Shown here one piece after another: positions 42,596-50,406 of a DNA stretch of 64,000 nucleotides. Numbering within the stretch: the first letter of the stretch is position 1; each line of letters starts with the position of its first letter. The position numbers were made by a program, and so were the translations under genes. Source of the DNA: Chloroflexota bacterium. GTDB taxonomy: Bacteria; Chloroflexota; Anaerolineae; Promineifilales; Promineifilaceae. Under the pieces are notes generated by a model. That model was not told the DNA's origin. It saw nothing but the letters and a program-made list of their open reading frames with translations, and did not search any database. Location: positions 1-64,000 of the forward strand of contig JAGOMA010000003.1 in the NCBI GenBank assembly GCA_017993775.1, given 5' to 3'.

Positions 42596-43446
42596 ATTGC
42601 TTTTTCATCTTGTGCCGAGATAGAGGCAAATCCCACTGCGCCCAATCCCAAATGTGTGCCAATGGCCGGCGTAATGCCCATCACAAGCGGGGGGTGGGCT
42701 GTATTAAAAATGCCTTCGGTCATTTGGCGTAGCTCTTCGACGGCGTCAGGCGCATTCACATGAATGAACGCCAACCGCTCAAACGGGCCAATTTGCTGCA
42801 CCATCTCAATGGTTTGGCTGAGCGCTTTTTTGCGCGTGCGGATTTTGGCGACTACAGAAACTTCGCCTTGCCGGATCATCATGACCGGTTTGATTTGCAG
42901 CAATGTGCCCAGGCCAAACTGCGCCCAATTTACGCGCCCGCTGCGGCGCAGAGCTTCCAGGGAGTCGATCATGCCGAATACCCGGGTACGCCGCGCCCAC
43001 GTTTGCAGCATCGCCACAATTTCCGCCGCTGAATGACCGGCGGCGGCGGCTTCGGCGGCGGCAAGGACTTGCAGCCCGCTGCCCATGGTGATCTGTTCCG
43101 AATCAAAGACGGTGACTTTGGCTTCGGACGCCTCTGCGCCAAGTCGAGCTGCATTATAGGTGGCGCTGATGCTGGAGGCAATGTGAATCGAGATGATCTC
43201 GGTTGCTCCTGCGGCGGCTAATTCGTCGTAGACGGCCGTAAACATCCCTGTCGCCGGCGCAGCTGTGGTTGGATACACCGGGTAATTGGGCAAGTTCCGG
43301 TAAAATTCCTCGCGGGAAATGTCTACACCTTCGCGGAAACTGGTCTCGCCAACGTTGATGTATACCGGCACAATCGTAATACCCAATGTTTGCGCCAGAT
43401 GTTCCGGCACATCACAGGCGCTGTCGGCAACGATTTTTACGGTCAT
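42592..43446 (-). CDS. DegV family fatty-acid-binding protein (FakB-like), second copy
   Basis: This 284-residue DegV protein has KIVADSACDVP at the N-terminus, YPTTAAPATGMF, ISIHIASSISATYNAA, SLEALRRSGRVNWAQ and GTHLGLGAVGF at the C-terminus. It lies 13 bp downstream of the FakA gene and overlaps recG by 4 bp. It is the probable dedicated FakB partner that carries fatty acid to FakA. AGGAAA precedes the ATG. The other copy at 3473-4330 is far away and probably has a different acyl preference. Confidence 0.92.
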   Translation of the reverse strand: MTVKIVADSACDVPEHLAQTLGITIVPVYINVGETSFREGVDISREEFYRNLPNYPVYPTTAAPATGMFTAVYDELAAAGATEIISIHIASSISATYNAARLGAEASEAKVTVFDSEQITMGSGLQVLAAAEAAAAGHSAAEIVAMLQTWARRTRVFGMIDSLEALRRSGRVNWAQFGLGTLLQIKPVMMIRQGEVSVVAKIRTRKKALSQTIEMVQQIGPFERLAFIHVNAPDAVEELRQMTEGIFNTAHPPLVMGITPAIGTHLGLGAVGFASISAQDEKAI

Positions 43447-43459
43447 GGGTGGGTTTCCT

Positions 43460-45163
43460 TTATTCAGCGCCCAAAATGTAAAAATAATGGGCTTGTCCCC
43501 CCGGCAGTATTTCTATTTCGGCGTCCGGGTACAACGCCTGAATTTGTCCGACGACCTCATTGGCTTCTGGTTCGGTGACGTCGTGGCCGTAGTAAAGGGA
43601 GAGCAGTTCGCGTTCGTCCATTTCCATGGCGACCAACACCTGCGCCAGCACGCCGGGCAAATCGGGACCAGAGGCGCAGAGACGGCCGTTTACCAGCCCA
43701 ATAATCTCCCCTTCATTTACTTCCACATCGTCCAACGTTACCGAACGAATGGCGCGGGTGATTTCGCCGGTAGCGACATGGCGAATCGATTCGGCCATGG
43801 CGCTGGCTATTTCATCCAGATCGCCGTCCGGGTTGTGGTGCAGCATGGCGTTGAAGCCCTGGGGAATGGTGCGCGTGGCAACCACACGCACATGCTTCGG
43901 GCTTAAGTCACGCGCGGCCTCCGAGGCTAAAAATATGTTTTTGTTGTTGGGCAAAATAATGATTTTATCGGTGGGCACATCTTGTATGGCCTGAAAAATC
44001 TCTTCCGTGCTGGGGTTATTGGTTTGGCCGCCATGAACGACGTAGGCCACGCCCAGGCTTTGGAAAATGCTGGACAACCCGCTGCCGGGCGAAACGGCGA
44101 TCACGCCAATTTGTCCTGGCTCTACGTTTACGGGTGTTAGCTGGGGCGAGCTGCCGTTGCCAGAAACGGCCGTGCCCTGTTCGCCGATAATTTCTTCCAT
44201 TTGCAGCTGCATGTTTTCCACCACCACGTCTGTAATGCGCCCCAGGCTGATGCCATAACTTAATGGTTCGCCCGGGTTTTTAACGTGAATGTGGACCTTG
44301 ATAGTCGTTTCGTCGCCGACAACTACCGTCGAATCGCCCATGGCGTCGATGCGCTGCCGGACTTCTTCGACATTCAGGTTTTGCCCCATCAGGATAAACT
44401 GCACATCATAAGGATTTTCGAGTTCGCCGCCTTCTGGCACAGCGAAGGCTTGCGCCGGGGCGGCCGTTATGGCAACGGCCGTTGCCTGAACTGGCTCCAG
44501 CGACAATTCACCTTTGGCATACCGCAGCATCCCCTCAAAAATATATACCAATCCCTGCCCCCCTGAATCGACCACGCCTGCCTGTTTGAGCACCGGCAGC
44601 AGTTCCGGCGTTCGCTCCAACGCCTGTTCGCAGCGCTCCAGCACCCGCGCCAATAAAAAGCGCAAATCTTTGGTGATGAGTACCGCGCTGGCTGCTTCTT
44701 CCGCTCCGGCCCGGATAACGGTGAGAATCGTGCCTTCCACCGGCTTCATCACCCCGCCGTAAGCCGTATTGGCCGCTTGCTGAAATGCATCTGCCAGATC
44801 ATCGGCGTTGAAGGTTTCTTTTCCCTTCAACGATTTGGCCAGGCCGCGCCATATCTGGCTTAAAATAACGCCGGAATTGCCTCGCGCACCCATCAGCGCC
44901 CCATAAGACAAATCGCCAGCCATTTTGCCAACATTTGTGGTGGTACTATTTTGCACCTGCTTATACGCAGAACGCATGGTTAACAACATGTTTGTCCCGG
45001 TATCTCCGTCTGGGACCGGGAACACGTTGAGGGCATTCACCTTTTCTTGGTTATGGTCAAGCCAGAGCATGCCGGCATGAGCCAATTTCAGCAGTTGTTG
45101 TCCGTTGCACTGCAACCATTTACGGTCTATGGGTGGTGCGTCGGAAGAACTGTTTTGCGTCAC
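43460..45163 (-). CDS. fakA: Fatty acid kinase catalytic subunit FakA (DAK2/YloV family)
   Basis: This 567-residue protein has an N-terminal DhaL-like kinase domain. NVFPVPDGDTGTNMLLTM holds the Mg-ATP-binding aspartates, and GARGNSGVILSQIWRG and VDSGGQGLVYIFEGM follow. The middle and C-terminal regions are the FakA-specific part (IPQGFNAMLHHNPD). With DegV-type FakB it phosphorylates fatty acids. It starts at GTG 45163, preceded by GGAGGAAGAGGAT. The neighbours are asp23 upstream and degV-recG downstream, the same order as yloU-yloV-recG in Bacillus. Confidence 0.93.
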   Translation of the reverse strand: MTQNSSSDAPPIDRKWLQCNGQQLLKLAHAGMLWLDHNQEKVNALNVFPVPDGDTGTNMLLTMRSAYKQVQNSTTTNVGKMAGDLSYGALMGARGNSGVILSQIWRGLAKSLKGKETFNADDLADAFQQAANTAYGGVMKPVEGTILTVIRAGAEEAASAVLITKDLRFLLARVLERCEQALERTPELLPVLKQAGVVDSGGQGLVYIFEGMLRYAKGELSLEPVQATAVAITAAPAQAFAVPEGGELENPYDVQFILMGQNLNVEEVRQRIDAMGDSTVVVGDETTIKVHIHVKNPGEPLSYGISLGRITDVVVENMQLQMEEIIGEQGTAVSGNGSSPQLTPVNVEPGQIGVIAVSPGSGLSSIFQSLGVAYVVHGGQTNNPSTEEIFQAIQDVPTDKIIILPNNKNIFLASEAARDLSPKHVRVVATRTIPQGFNAMLHHNPDGDLDEIASAMAESIRHVATGEITRAIRSVTLDDVEVNEGEIIGLVNGRLCASGPDLPGVLAQVLVAMEMDERELLSLYYGHDVTEPEANEVVGQIQALYPDAEIEILPGGQAHYFYILGAE

Positions 45164-45270
45164 TATCCTCTTCCTCCAGAATGGCGTGTTGGTGCAGGCT
45201 GCTGCCAGAAGGGCAGACGGCCGTTGGCAACCGATTAGCTGGGGTGAACGGCCGTTCGCCCCATGCTCAT

Positions 45271-45630
45271 TTATTTATCCCGTGTCATCCGTAATCCCTG
45301 AACATACACATTGACATCCCGAACCGGCAGGCCAATGGCTTTCTCTACATGATACTTCACTGTGTTTTGAATACTCTCAGCCACTGTGCGAATGCGCACG
45401 CCATATTCGACAATCACGTATACATCTATCACGATTTCTTCATTTTCAATAAAAATTTCAATGCCCCGACGGCCACCATCCCAGGCCAGCACATGGGCAA
45501 TGCCATTTACCAGATTTTTACTGGCCATCCCTACCACGCCATAACATTGATTCACAGCCTGGTTGGCAATGGTTGCAATGGTAGCGGTAGAAATATCAAT
45601 TGTTCCGATCGGTTCATCTTTCGTAGGCAT
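45271..45630 (-). CDS. Asp23/Gls24 family protein (YloU-like)
   Basis: This protein has about 119 residues. GTIDISTATIATIANQAVNQCYGVVGM and IVIDVYVIVEYGVRIRTVAESIQ are the conserved Asp23 blocks. ATG 45630 is chosen because AGGAGTG lies just upstream; an in-frame GTG/ATG further out lacks this. It starts the asp23-fakA-degV-recG minus-strand operon and is divergent from rpmB, as yloU is beside rpmB in Firmicutes. Its biochemical role is not settled in any organism. Confidence 0.9.
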   Translation of the reverse strand: MPTKDEPIGTIDISTATIATIANQAVNQCYGVVGMASKNLVNGIAHVLAWDGGRRGIEIFIENEEIVIDVYVIVEYGVRIRTVAESIQNTVKYHVEKAIGLPVRDVNVYVQGLRMTRDK

Positions 45631-45673
45631 GCTCACTCCTGATTGATGTACCCGGCGATGCAAAACGCGGCCC

Positions 45674-45717
45674 AGATTGCTCCAACTACCCGAGCAATCT
45701 ACTAGACCGCCGGTCTA
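45674..45717. promoter_or_regulatory. Two adjacent inverted repeats between asp23 and rpmB
   Basis: AGATTGCTC and GAGCAATCT form a perfect 9-bp inverted repeat with a 9-bp centre (45674-45700). TAGACC-GCC-GGTCTA (45703-45717) follows. They sit in the divergent promoter region and could be operators or 5' leader hairpins of the asp23 operon. Confidence 0.5.
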
Positions 45718-45750
45718 AAAACAAATCATTCCAGGCCCAAATAGATCGCC

Positions 45751-45779
45751 TTGCACAAAAAAAACAGTTTGTTTATAAT
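45751..45779 (+). promoter_or_regulatory. Sigma-70-type promoter of rpmB
   Basis: TTGCAC (45751-45756) and a perfect TATAAT (45774-45779) are spaced by 17 bp. A start near 45786 would give a 5' leader of about 65 nt before rpmB. Confidence 0.82.
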
Positions 45780-45850
45780 CTTTGCTCGTTCATTATGAAT
45801 CTGAGCGACCTTTCGTGGTCGCTTTTACTTTGTCCGGGTGAGGTGAAATT

Positions 45851-46030
45851 ATGGCTAAATGTGAAATTTGTGGCAAGAAGCCGATGTCTGGTAACAATCG
45901 CAGCTTTTCTGAACGGAAGACGAAACGGCAGTTTAAGCCGAATGTTCAACGTGTAAGCTTTCAGGATGACGGCCGTAAAGTGCGGATGTATGTTTGTACT
46001 CGCTGCTTGAAGACCCAAGCTAAAAGCTAA
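45851..46030 (+). CDS. rpmB: 50S ribosomal protein L28
   Basis: This 59-residue L28 is read directly from the sequence. It starts MAKCEICGKKPMSGNN, continues RSFSERKTKRQFKPN, and ends with VCTRCLKTQAKS. The CxxC pairs (CEIC and CTRC) form a zinc site. GAGGTG precedes the ATG. It has its own promoter at 45751-45779 and a terminator at 46059-46088. Its position divergent from asp23-fakA-recG mirrors Firmicutes gene order. Confidence 0.96.
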   Translation: MAKCEICGKKPMSGNNRSFSERKTKRQFKPNVQRVSFQDDGRKVRMYVCTRCLKTQAKS

Positions 46031-46058
46031 TCAGCTTTCTGTACTAGACTAGACAGAT

Positions 46059-46088
46059 AAGCCAGCCTTTGGGCTGGCTTTTTCTTTT
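46059..46088 (+). terminator. Rho-independent terminator of rpmB
   Basis: AAGCCAGCC and GGGCTGGCTT form a strong stem with a TTT loop, followed by TTTTCTTTTT. Confidence 0.92.
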
Positions 46089-46203
46089 TAAACTGCTTGT
46101 TTTGCTCCTGTCGCCGTATGACTGCGCCAGTGAGCAAAATCATCCTGACTATCATATCCCATAGTGTGGAATTCGGGAAATGGCGGCTGGTGGCCGTCAA
46201 AGA

Positions 46204-47160
46204 TCAAGGGCGGTTTGTTTGAGGTAGGCGGCTGGTTAAAACCGATCTGGCTCCGGCCTGAAGCAACGCCAGGCGCACGGCCGTTTCCACCTCATCCGAC
46301 ACCAGCGCAATCATATTTCCCCCGCGCCCTGCGCCGCTCAGTTTTGCGCCCAATGCGCCGGCCGCTCTGGCAGCTAAAACCAAACCGTCTAATTCCCGCG
46401 ACGAAACAGTCATCTGTTGCAGCAGGTGATGATTTTCGTCCATCAAGCGGCCCACCTGAGACACATCGCCGGTTTCAATCGCCTGGCGCGCCTTGCGGGC
46501 GATCCGGCCGCAGCCATCAAAAATCGCTTCAAAACGCGCCGGATCCGCCTGCCATTGGCGGCGCACATCGCCAACCACCGTTTTGGTGCTGCTGCTTTGG
46601 CCGGTATCGGCCACCAGCAAGATCAATGGCTCGGCGACGGCGAAGGGTTCGATGCGGTTCTGCGGCTGCTGGCGCACAAAATAAACCGGTTTTTCATAGG
46701 CTACGACGGTGTTGTCGATGCCGCTGGGCGTGCCATGATGAATTTTTTCGATCTCATACGTCAGGTTGGACACCCAGTCGTCGCTAGAAAGGTGCGACAA
46801 CCCTAAGTGCAGGGCCAGGGCGCGAATGACGGCCGCAGTGATGGCCGCGCCGCTGCCCAATCCGCTGGCAATGGGAATCTGGCTGGTGACCGTAATGGTC
46901 AGGTCTGGCAAGCGCGGTAGGTGGGCCGCAGCTTGCATCTGCCGCACCACAGCGGCGACGGGATCGTCGGCGGCGGCTTCGTCTAGCTGAATGTCTGTGC
47001 CCAGGTCGGCGGCCAACAAACGGATGCCGGGGGACGGGCTGTCTTCGACAACGGCCGTCGCCCGTAGTTGAGAAACCGGGGCCGCAATAGCCGGACGGCC
47101 GTAAACAACGGCATGTTCGCCAAACAAAATAATCTTGCCGGGAGCGGTTGCGCAGGTCAT
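46204..47160 (-). CDS. mvk: Mevalonate kinase
   Basis: This 318-residue GHMP kinase phosphorylates mevalonate in the isoprenoid pathway. APGKIILFGEHAVVYGRPAIA is the N-terminal signature, IPIASGLGSGAAITAA the ATP-binding GHMP motif, IEKIHHGTPSGIDN carries the catalytic Asp region and GAKLSGAGRGGNMIAL the C-terminal motif. The HHGTPSGIDN form favours mevalonate kinase over other GHMP members. No phosphomevalonate kinase or decarboxylase gene is adjacent. It follows the UbiA-family gene by 13 bp and shares its transcript. Mevalonate-pathway use is known in some Chloroflexota. Confidence 0.88.
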   Translation of the reverse strand: MTCATAPGKIILFGEHAVVYGRPAIAAPVSQLRATAVVEDSPSPGIRLLAADLGTDIQLDEAAADDPVAAVVRQMQAAAHLPRLPDLTITVTSQIPIASGLGSGAAITAAVIRALALHLGLSHLSSDDWVSNLTYEIEKIHHGTPSGIDNTVVAYEKPVYFVRQQPQNRIEPFAVAEPLILLVADTGQSSSTKTVVGDVRRQWQADPARFEAIFDGCGRIARKARQAIETGDVSQVGRLMDENHHLLQQMTVSSRELDGLVLAARAAGALGAKLSGAGRGGNMIALVSDEVETAVRLALLQAGARSVLTSRLPQTNRP

Positions 47161-47173
47161 GGGTGGGGAATCG

Positions 47174-48046
47174 TTATTTCAGCAAATAGAGGGCCGTAAA
47201 TACCATTGCTCCATACAACAGCAAAGTCACTTGCATCGGCCGATCGCGGAGTAAAATTTCCTCCGGCGCGCCGCCCTCATGCCGCACATGAATCAGATAG
47301 AGATAGCGGAAGATGCCGTATAGTACAAATGGAATGGTCAGCATCATCAGATGATTAGCCGGTAAACCTTCCGCCAAAAAGGTGTATAGGCTGTAGGCCG
47401 CCACGGCGCTGGTTGTGACGATCATCAACAGCAGGTCGATGAGTTCCAGGTTGTACTCTTCCAGGCTGGAACGATGACTGCCGGCGCCTTCGCCCAACAG
47501 CACCAATTCGTGCCGCCGTTTGCCCAAGATCATAAACAAGGCGAGAAAACCGCCGAACACGTACAGCCAGGGCGAAAAACGCTGGACATCAATCACCACC
47601 ACACCGGCGGCAATACGCAAGATAAACCCAAAGGAAACGACGAATACGTCGAGCAAAACCACATTTTTGAGATAAAACGTGTACGCTATCTGGATGCCCA
47701 GATAAGCCAGCAATATCCACCCCAGGGCCGGGGACAGCAAAAAACCGGCGGCCAAACTGCCCACGGCAAATAAAACGACGGTGAAGATAGCAATGGTCGG
47801 GCTGAGCAATCCGGCGGCCAACGGCCGTTTGCGCTTTACGGGGTGCTGCCGGTCACTTTCGATGTCGCTCAGATCGTTCATGATATAAACGGCGCTGGAC
47901 ATCAGACACAAAAGCACAAAAGCGGCCAGGGTGTTTAGCACGCTGGTCAGGTTGGTGATCTGACCATCAAAAAAGAGGGCGACAAAGACAAATACGTTTT
48001 TGGTCCACTGGCGTGGACGCATGGTTTTCAACAAGCCAACGAGCAC
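47174..48046 (-). CDS. UbiA-family decaprenyl-phosphate phosphoribosyltransferase
   Basis: This 290-residue membrane prenyltransferase-fold protein has about 8-9 helices. RPRQWTKNVFVF and the Asp-rich YIMNDLSDIESDRQHPVKRKRPLA match the decaprenyl-phosphate 5-phosphoribosyltransferase group. That group makes polyprenyl-phospho-ribose, the arabinose donor precursor of arabinan glycans. The start is GTG at 48046 after AGGAG, and an ACGGCCGT octamer spans the gap between ribosome site and start codon. Coupling with mevalonate kinase links isoprenoid supply with lipid carrier use. The UbiA fold is certain; the exact acceptor is inferred. Confidence 0.85.
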   Translation of the reverse strand: MLVGLLKTMRPRQWTKNVFVFVALFFDGQITNLTSVLNTLAAFVLLCLMSSAVYIMNDLSDIESDRQHPVKRKRPLAAGLLSPTIAIFTVVLFAVGSLAAGFLLSPALGWILLAYLGIQIAYTFYLKNVVLLDVFVVSFGFILRIAAGVVVIDVQRFSPWLYVFGGFLALFMILGKRRHELVLLGEGAGSHRSSLEEYNLELIDLLLMIVTTSAVAAYSLYTFLAEGLPANHLMMLTIPFVLYGIFRYLYLIHVRHEGGAPEEILLRDRPMQVTLLLYGAMVFTALYLLK

Positions 48047-48084
48047 GGCCGTTCTCCTGGTCTACAGCATAAATTGTAACTATA

Positions 48085-48161
48085 TTCAGGTTTCTCCAGC
48101 AAGACCCTAAGGGTTTAAGTTCCAAATGGTCTAACTGCTCAAGAGCAAACCCGTAGGGTCT
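48085..48161. repeat. Dispersed hairpin repeat family A, copy 10
   Basis: It begins TTCAGGTTTCTCCAGC with arms AGACCCTAAGGGTTT and AAACCCGTAGGGTCT. It is preceded by TTGTAACTATA, the mirror image of the ATAGTTACAA that follows copy 5. It lies between the UbiA gene and the helicase loader gene. Confidence 0.88.
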
Positions 48162-48267
48162 AAATTAATAAAAGCCTGGGGAGTGTAACGCACGCAGGAA
48201 TAGGGGGCAAGATGGTCAATTCTATAAGCCGTAATCCGCTCTGGGATTACGGCTTACCAATGCGCTA

Positions 48268-49686
48268 TCACTTTCGCGGCGTGCGCGCGCGCCGGGGCTT
48301 CACGCCGCCACGATAACTGGGCGCTTCTATGAGGAAAAAGGTACAGCGACTGCCATCCAACATGCGCGTCGCCAGCCGTGGGTCAATTTCATCCACCGGA
48401 GTTGCGGTTGTGATCACGGTAGGCAGGCGAGCGGTATACCGGTAATTGAATAGTTGATACAACTTCTCTCTGGCCCAGGCGGTGGCGCTCTCTGTGCCCA
48501 AATCATCCAGCACAAGCAGCGGCGCTTTCTTGATCTCATCAAACCGCTTGTCCAGGCGCATGCCGCTAGCCGGATTAAACGTCGCCCGCAGATGATCCAG
48601 CAAATCGGGCACAACGATAAACAAGACCGGCTCCCCCTGATTGGCCACGTAATTGGCGATAGCCGCGGCCAGGTGCGTCTTACCGTTGCCGTATCCCACG
48701 CTGTTCAACACCAACCAATCGGCCGGCTCGGCCGCAAATTCGCGGGCTGTCTCATAGGCGCGGCGTAGATTCTCTGCCTGCGCGCGCGGCAATTCTCGCT
48801 CACGCAAGTCGAACCGTTCAAATACCTGATCGCTGTGTAAACTTAAGGTAGAAAGTTCCGACTGTTCCTGATCGACGCCCGTATGGCGAAAATCCGGGGC
48901 CATAATAGGCACGATACGCACCAAGCCCAGGTCCATCATCCGCGAGCGAATGCGAATTTCGATGGCGTCCAATTCTTCGTTGGTGGTGATGATGGTAGCC
49001 AGGCGGGCATTGTAGCGATGGTTAAATATTTGGTAGAGCTTTTCCTGTGCCCATTCCGTGTTGCTTTGCGTGCCCAAGTCGTCCAGGATGAGCAGGGGAG
49101 CGTTACGCACCTGCTCGAATCGCTGGTCGTAGCTTGTATCGGAGGCTGGGCTGTATGTCGAGCGAAGGTGATCTAGCAAATCTGGCGTATTTACAAACAG
49201 AACGGGGTGGCCCATGCTGAGGCGGTGGTTGGCAACGGCTGCCGCCAGGTGGGTTTTGCCGCAGCCATAACCGCCTTTGAGTAACAGCCAACCCTGCGGG
49301 TTTTTCGCATAATCTAGCGCCGTATCGTAAGCCATGCGCAAATTACGCTGTTTGTCGGGTGTGAGGCCGTGTCCATCCGGTAGGAAAGAGTCGAAGGTGC
49401 ATTCTTTTAACATGCCGATTTGGCTGACGCGCTGCAAGGTTTCCTGGCGGGCCATTTCTTGCTCTATAGCGCGGCAGGAGCAGACGACGGCGCGGCCAAA
49501 ACTGGGATGTGTAGCCGGGACGTTGGGAACGACGTAGCCCAAGCCATCACAGTGGGGGCAGTCGGCTTTGCCCAGGCCAGCTTGTTCCTGGGTGGGCACG
49601 GCCGTTTCAACGTTTGATGATGTCGCGGTATTCATCGGGGATTGGTTGGCGTAGCTCTTTTTGAGTATCTCGGCGGCCTGTTCCAT
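48268..49686 (-). CDS. DnaI/DnaC-like helicase loader with tandem AAA+ domains
   Basis: This 472-residue protein is about twice the usual loader length. A Cys cluster (CPHCDGLGYVV and CSC, about 43-71) forms a zinc site. Two AAA+ ATPase domains follow: GGYGCGKTHLAAAVANH with LLILDDLGTQS, then VGYGNGKTHLAAAIANY with LLVLDDLGTES. The two halves are similar throughout (PDLLDHLRSTYSPAS and PDLLDHLRATFNPAS), so this is an intragenic duplication. Both Walker A and B motifs appear intact. AAGGA precedes the ATG at 49686, which overlaps the dnaD gene by about 80 bp. With DnaD and DnaB upstream, it should load the replicative helicase. The covalent pair may replace a loader dimer. Confidence 0.88.
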   Translation of the reverse strand: MEQAAEILKKSYANQSPMNTATSSNVETAVPTQEQAGLGKADCPHCDGLGYVVPNVPATHPSFGRAVVCSCRAIEQEMARQETLQRVSQIGMLKECTFDSFLPDGHGLTPDKQRNLRMAYDTALDYAKNPQGWLLLKGGYGCGKTHLAAAVANHRLSMGHPVLFVNTPDLLDHLRSTYSPASDTSYDQRFEQVRNAPLLILDDLGTQSNTEWAQEKLYQIFNHRYNARLATIITTNEELDAIEIRIRSRMMDLGLVRIVPIMAPDFRHTGVDQEQSELSTLSLHSDQVFERFDLRERELPRAQAENLRRAYETAREFAAEPADWLVLNSVGYGNGKTHLAAAIANYVANQGEPVLFIVVPDLLDHLRATFNPASGMRLDKRFDEIKKAPLLVLDDLGTESATAWAREKLYQLFNYRYTARLPTVITTATPVDEIDPRLATRMLDGSRCTFFLIEAPSYRGGVKPRRARTPRK

Positions 49687-50323
49687 CTTGTTTTCCTTCT
49701 TGTCGCCATCGTTCGAGAATGGTCAGAATGTAGCGCCATTTGCGCACATTGTTTTCGACGGCGAGTTCTATGGCTTCTTCTAGCCAGCGGGGTGGATAGG
49801 TTTGCTCGGCGTCCCGCAGTTCGTCGGCGATGATAGGCGTGAGGGGGCCGATATTTTGTTCGTACAGGATGAAGACATTGGGCCGCTCGACGAGTAAGGT
49901 AATGGGTTCGTCTTCATCCGGATTAGGCCGCCATTCGCCGCGCGTGATGCCCTCTACGGCCGTGCGTCCCTTCTCCGTGTTCAAAAAATATAGGTCCATT
50001 TTGCCATCGGCGCTTTCGATGTTGATGTGCAGGAAAGTGCCGCGCGCCACGGCCCGTTCAAGGCCATCCAACAGCGCCTCAGAGGCCAATTTCAGGGTGG
50101 GACCAAGTCCTTTCACAAATTCGGTGTCGTTGATGAAATCGGCCAGACGCAGGTAACGAACCTGGCCTTCGCGTTGCGACAATGCCCAAAAGGCATAGAT
50201 TGTCACTTTTAGCTCGGCCATGTTGTCGATGATGGGCAGTAAATCGCTAAAAAAGAGATTGGGCACCTGAGTCAGGCGCATTTTGCCATCAGGGAAACCG
50301 GGGAAACCTTTCATAATTGTCAA
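49607..50323 (-). CDS. dnaD: DnaD-domain replication protein
   Basis: This 238-residue protein has an N-terminal winged-helix-like region (LTQVPNLFFSDLLPIIDNMAELKV). Its C-terminal DnaD/DnaB_2-type helical domain has YEQNIGPLTPIIADELRDAEQTYPPRWLEEAIELAV and NNVRKWRYILTILERW. Members bind DNA and help load the helicase during primosome assembly. It sits between dnaB (after 83 bp) and the helicase loader, which it overlaps by 80 bp, so the three form a primosome operon. The gene symbol is given from domain and context. Confidence 0.85.
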   Translation of the reverse strand: MTIMKGFPGFPDGKMRLTQVPNLFFSDLLPIIDNMAELKVTIYAFWALSQREGQVRYLRLADFINDTEFVKGLGPTLKLASEALLDGLERAVARGTFLHINIESADGKMDLYFLNTEKGRTAVEGITRGEWRPNPDEDEPITLLVERPNVFILYEQNIGPLTPIIADELRDAEQTYPPRWLEEAIELAVENNVRKWRYILTILERWRQEGKQDGTGRRDTQKELRQPIPDEYRDIIKR

Positions 50324-50338
50324 TTTTTAATGGTCAAC

Positions 50339-50406
50339 GGTCAATTGTCAACTTTACTCATTGGCAATTGACCATTGGCGGTTAGCGGTTGGCCGATTGG
50401 CGGTTG
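50339..50406. repeat. Inverted repeat plus short tandem repeat between dnaB and dnaD
   Basis: GGTCAATTGTCAA and TTGGCAATTGACC (50339-50373) form a 13-bp inverted repeat with one mismatch. A degenerate array of GGCGGTTAGCGGTTGG-type units (50374-50406) follows and is related to 15940-15972. The pair occupies the whole gap between two operon genes. Confidence 0.65.
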
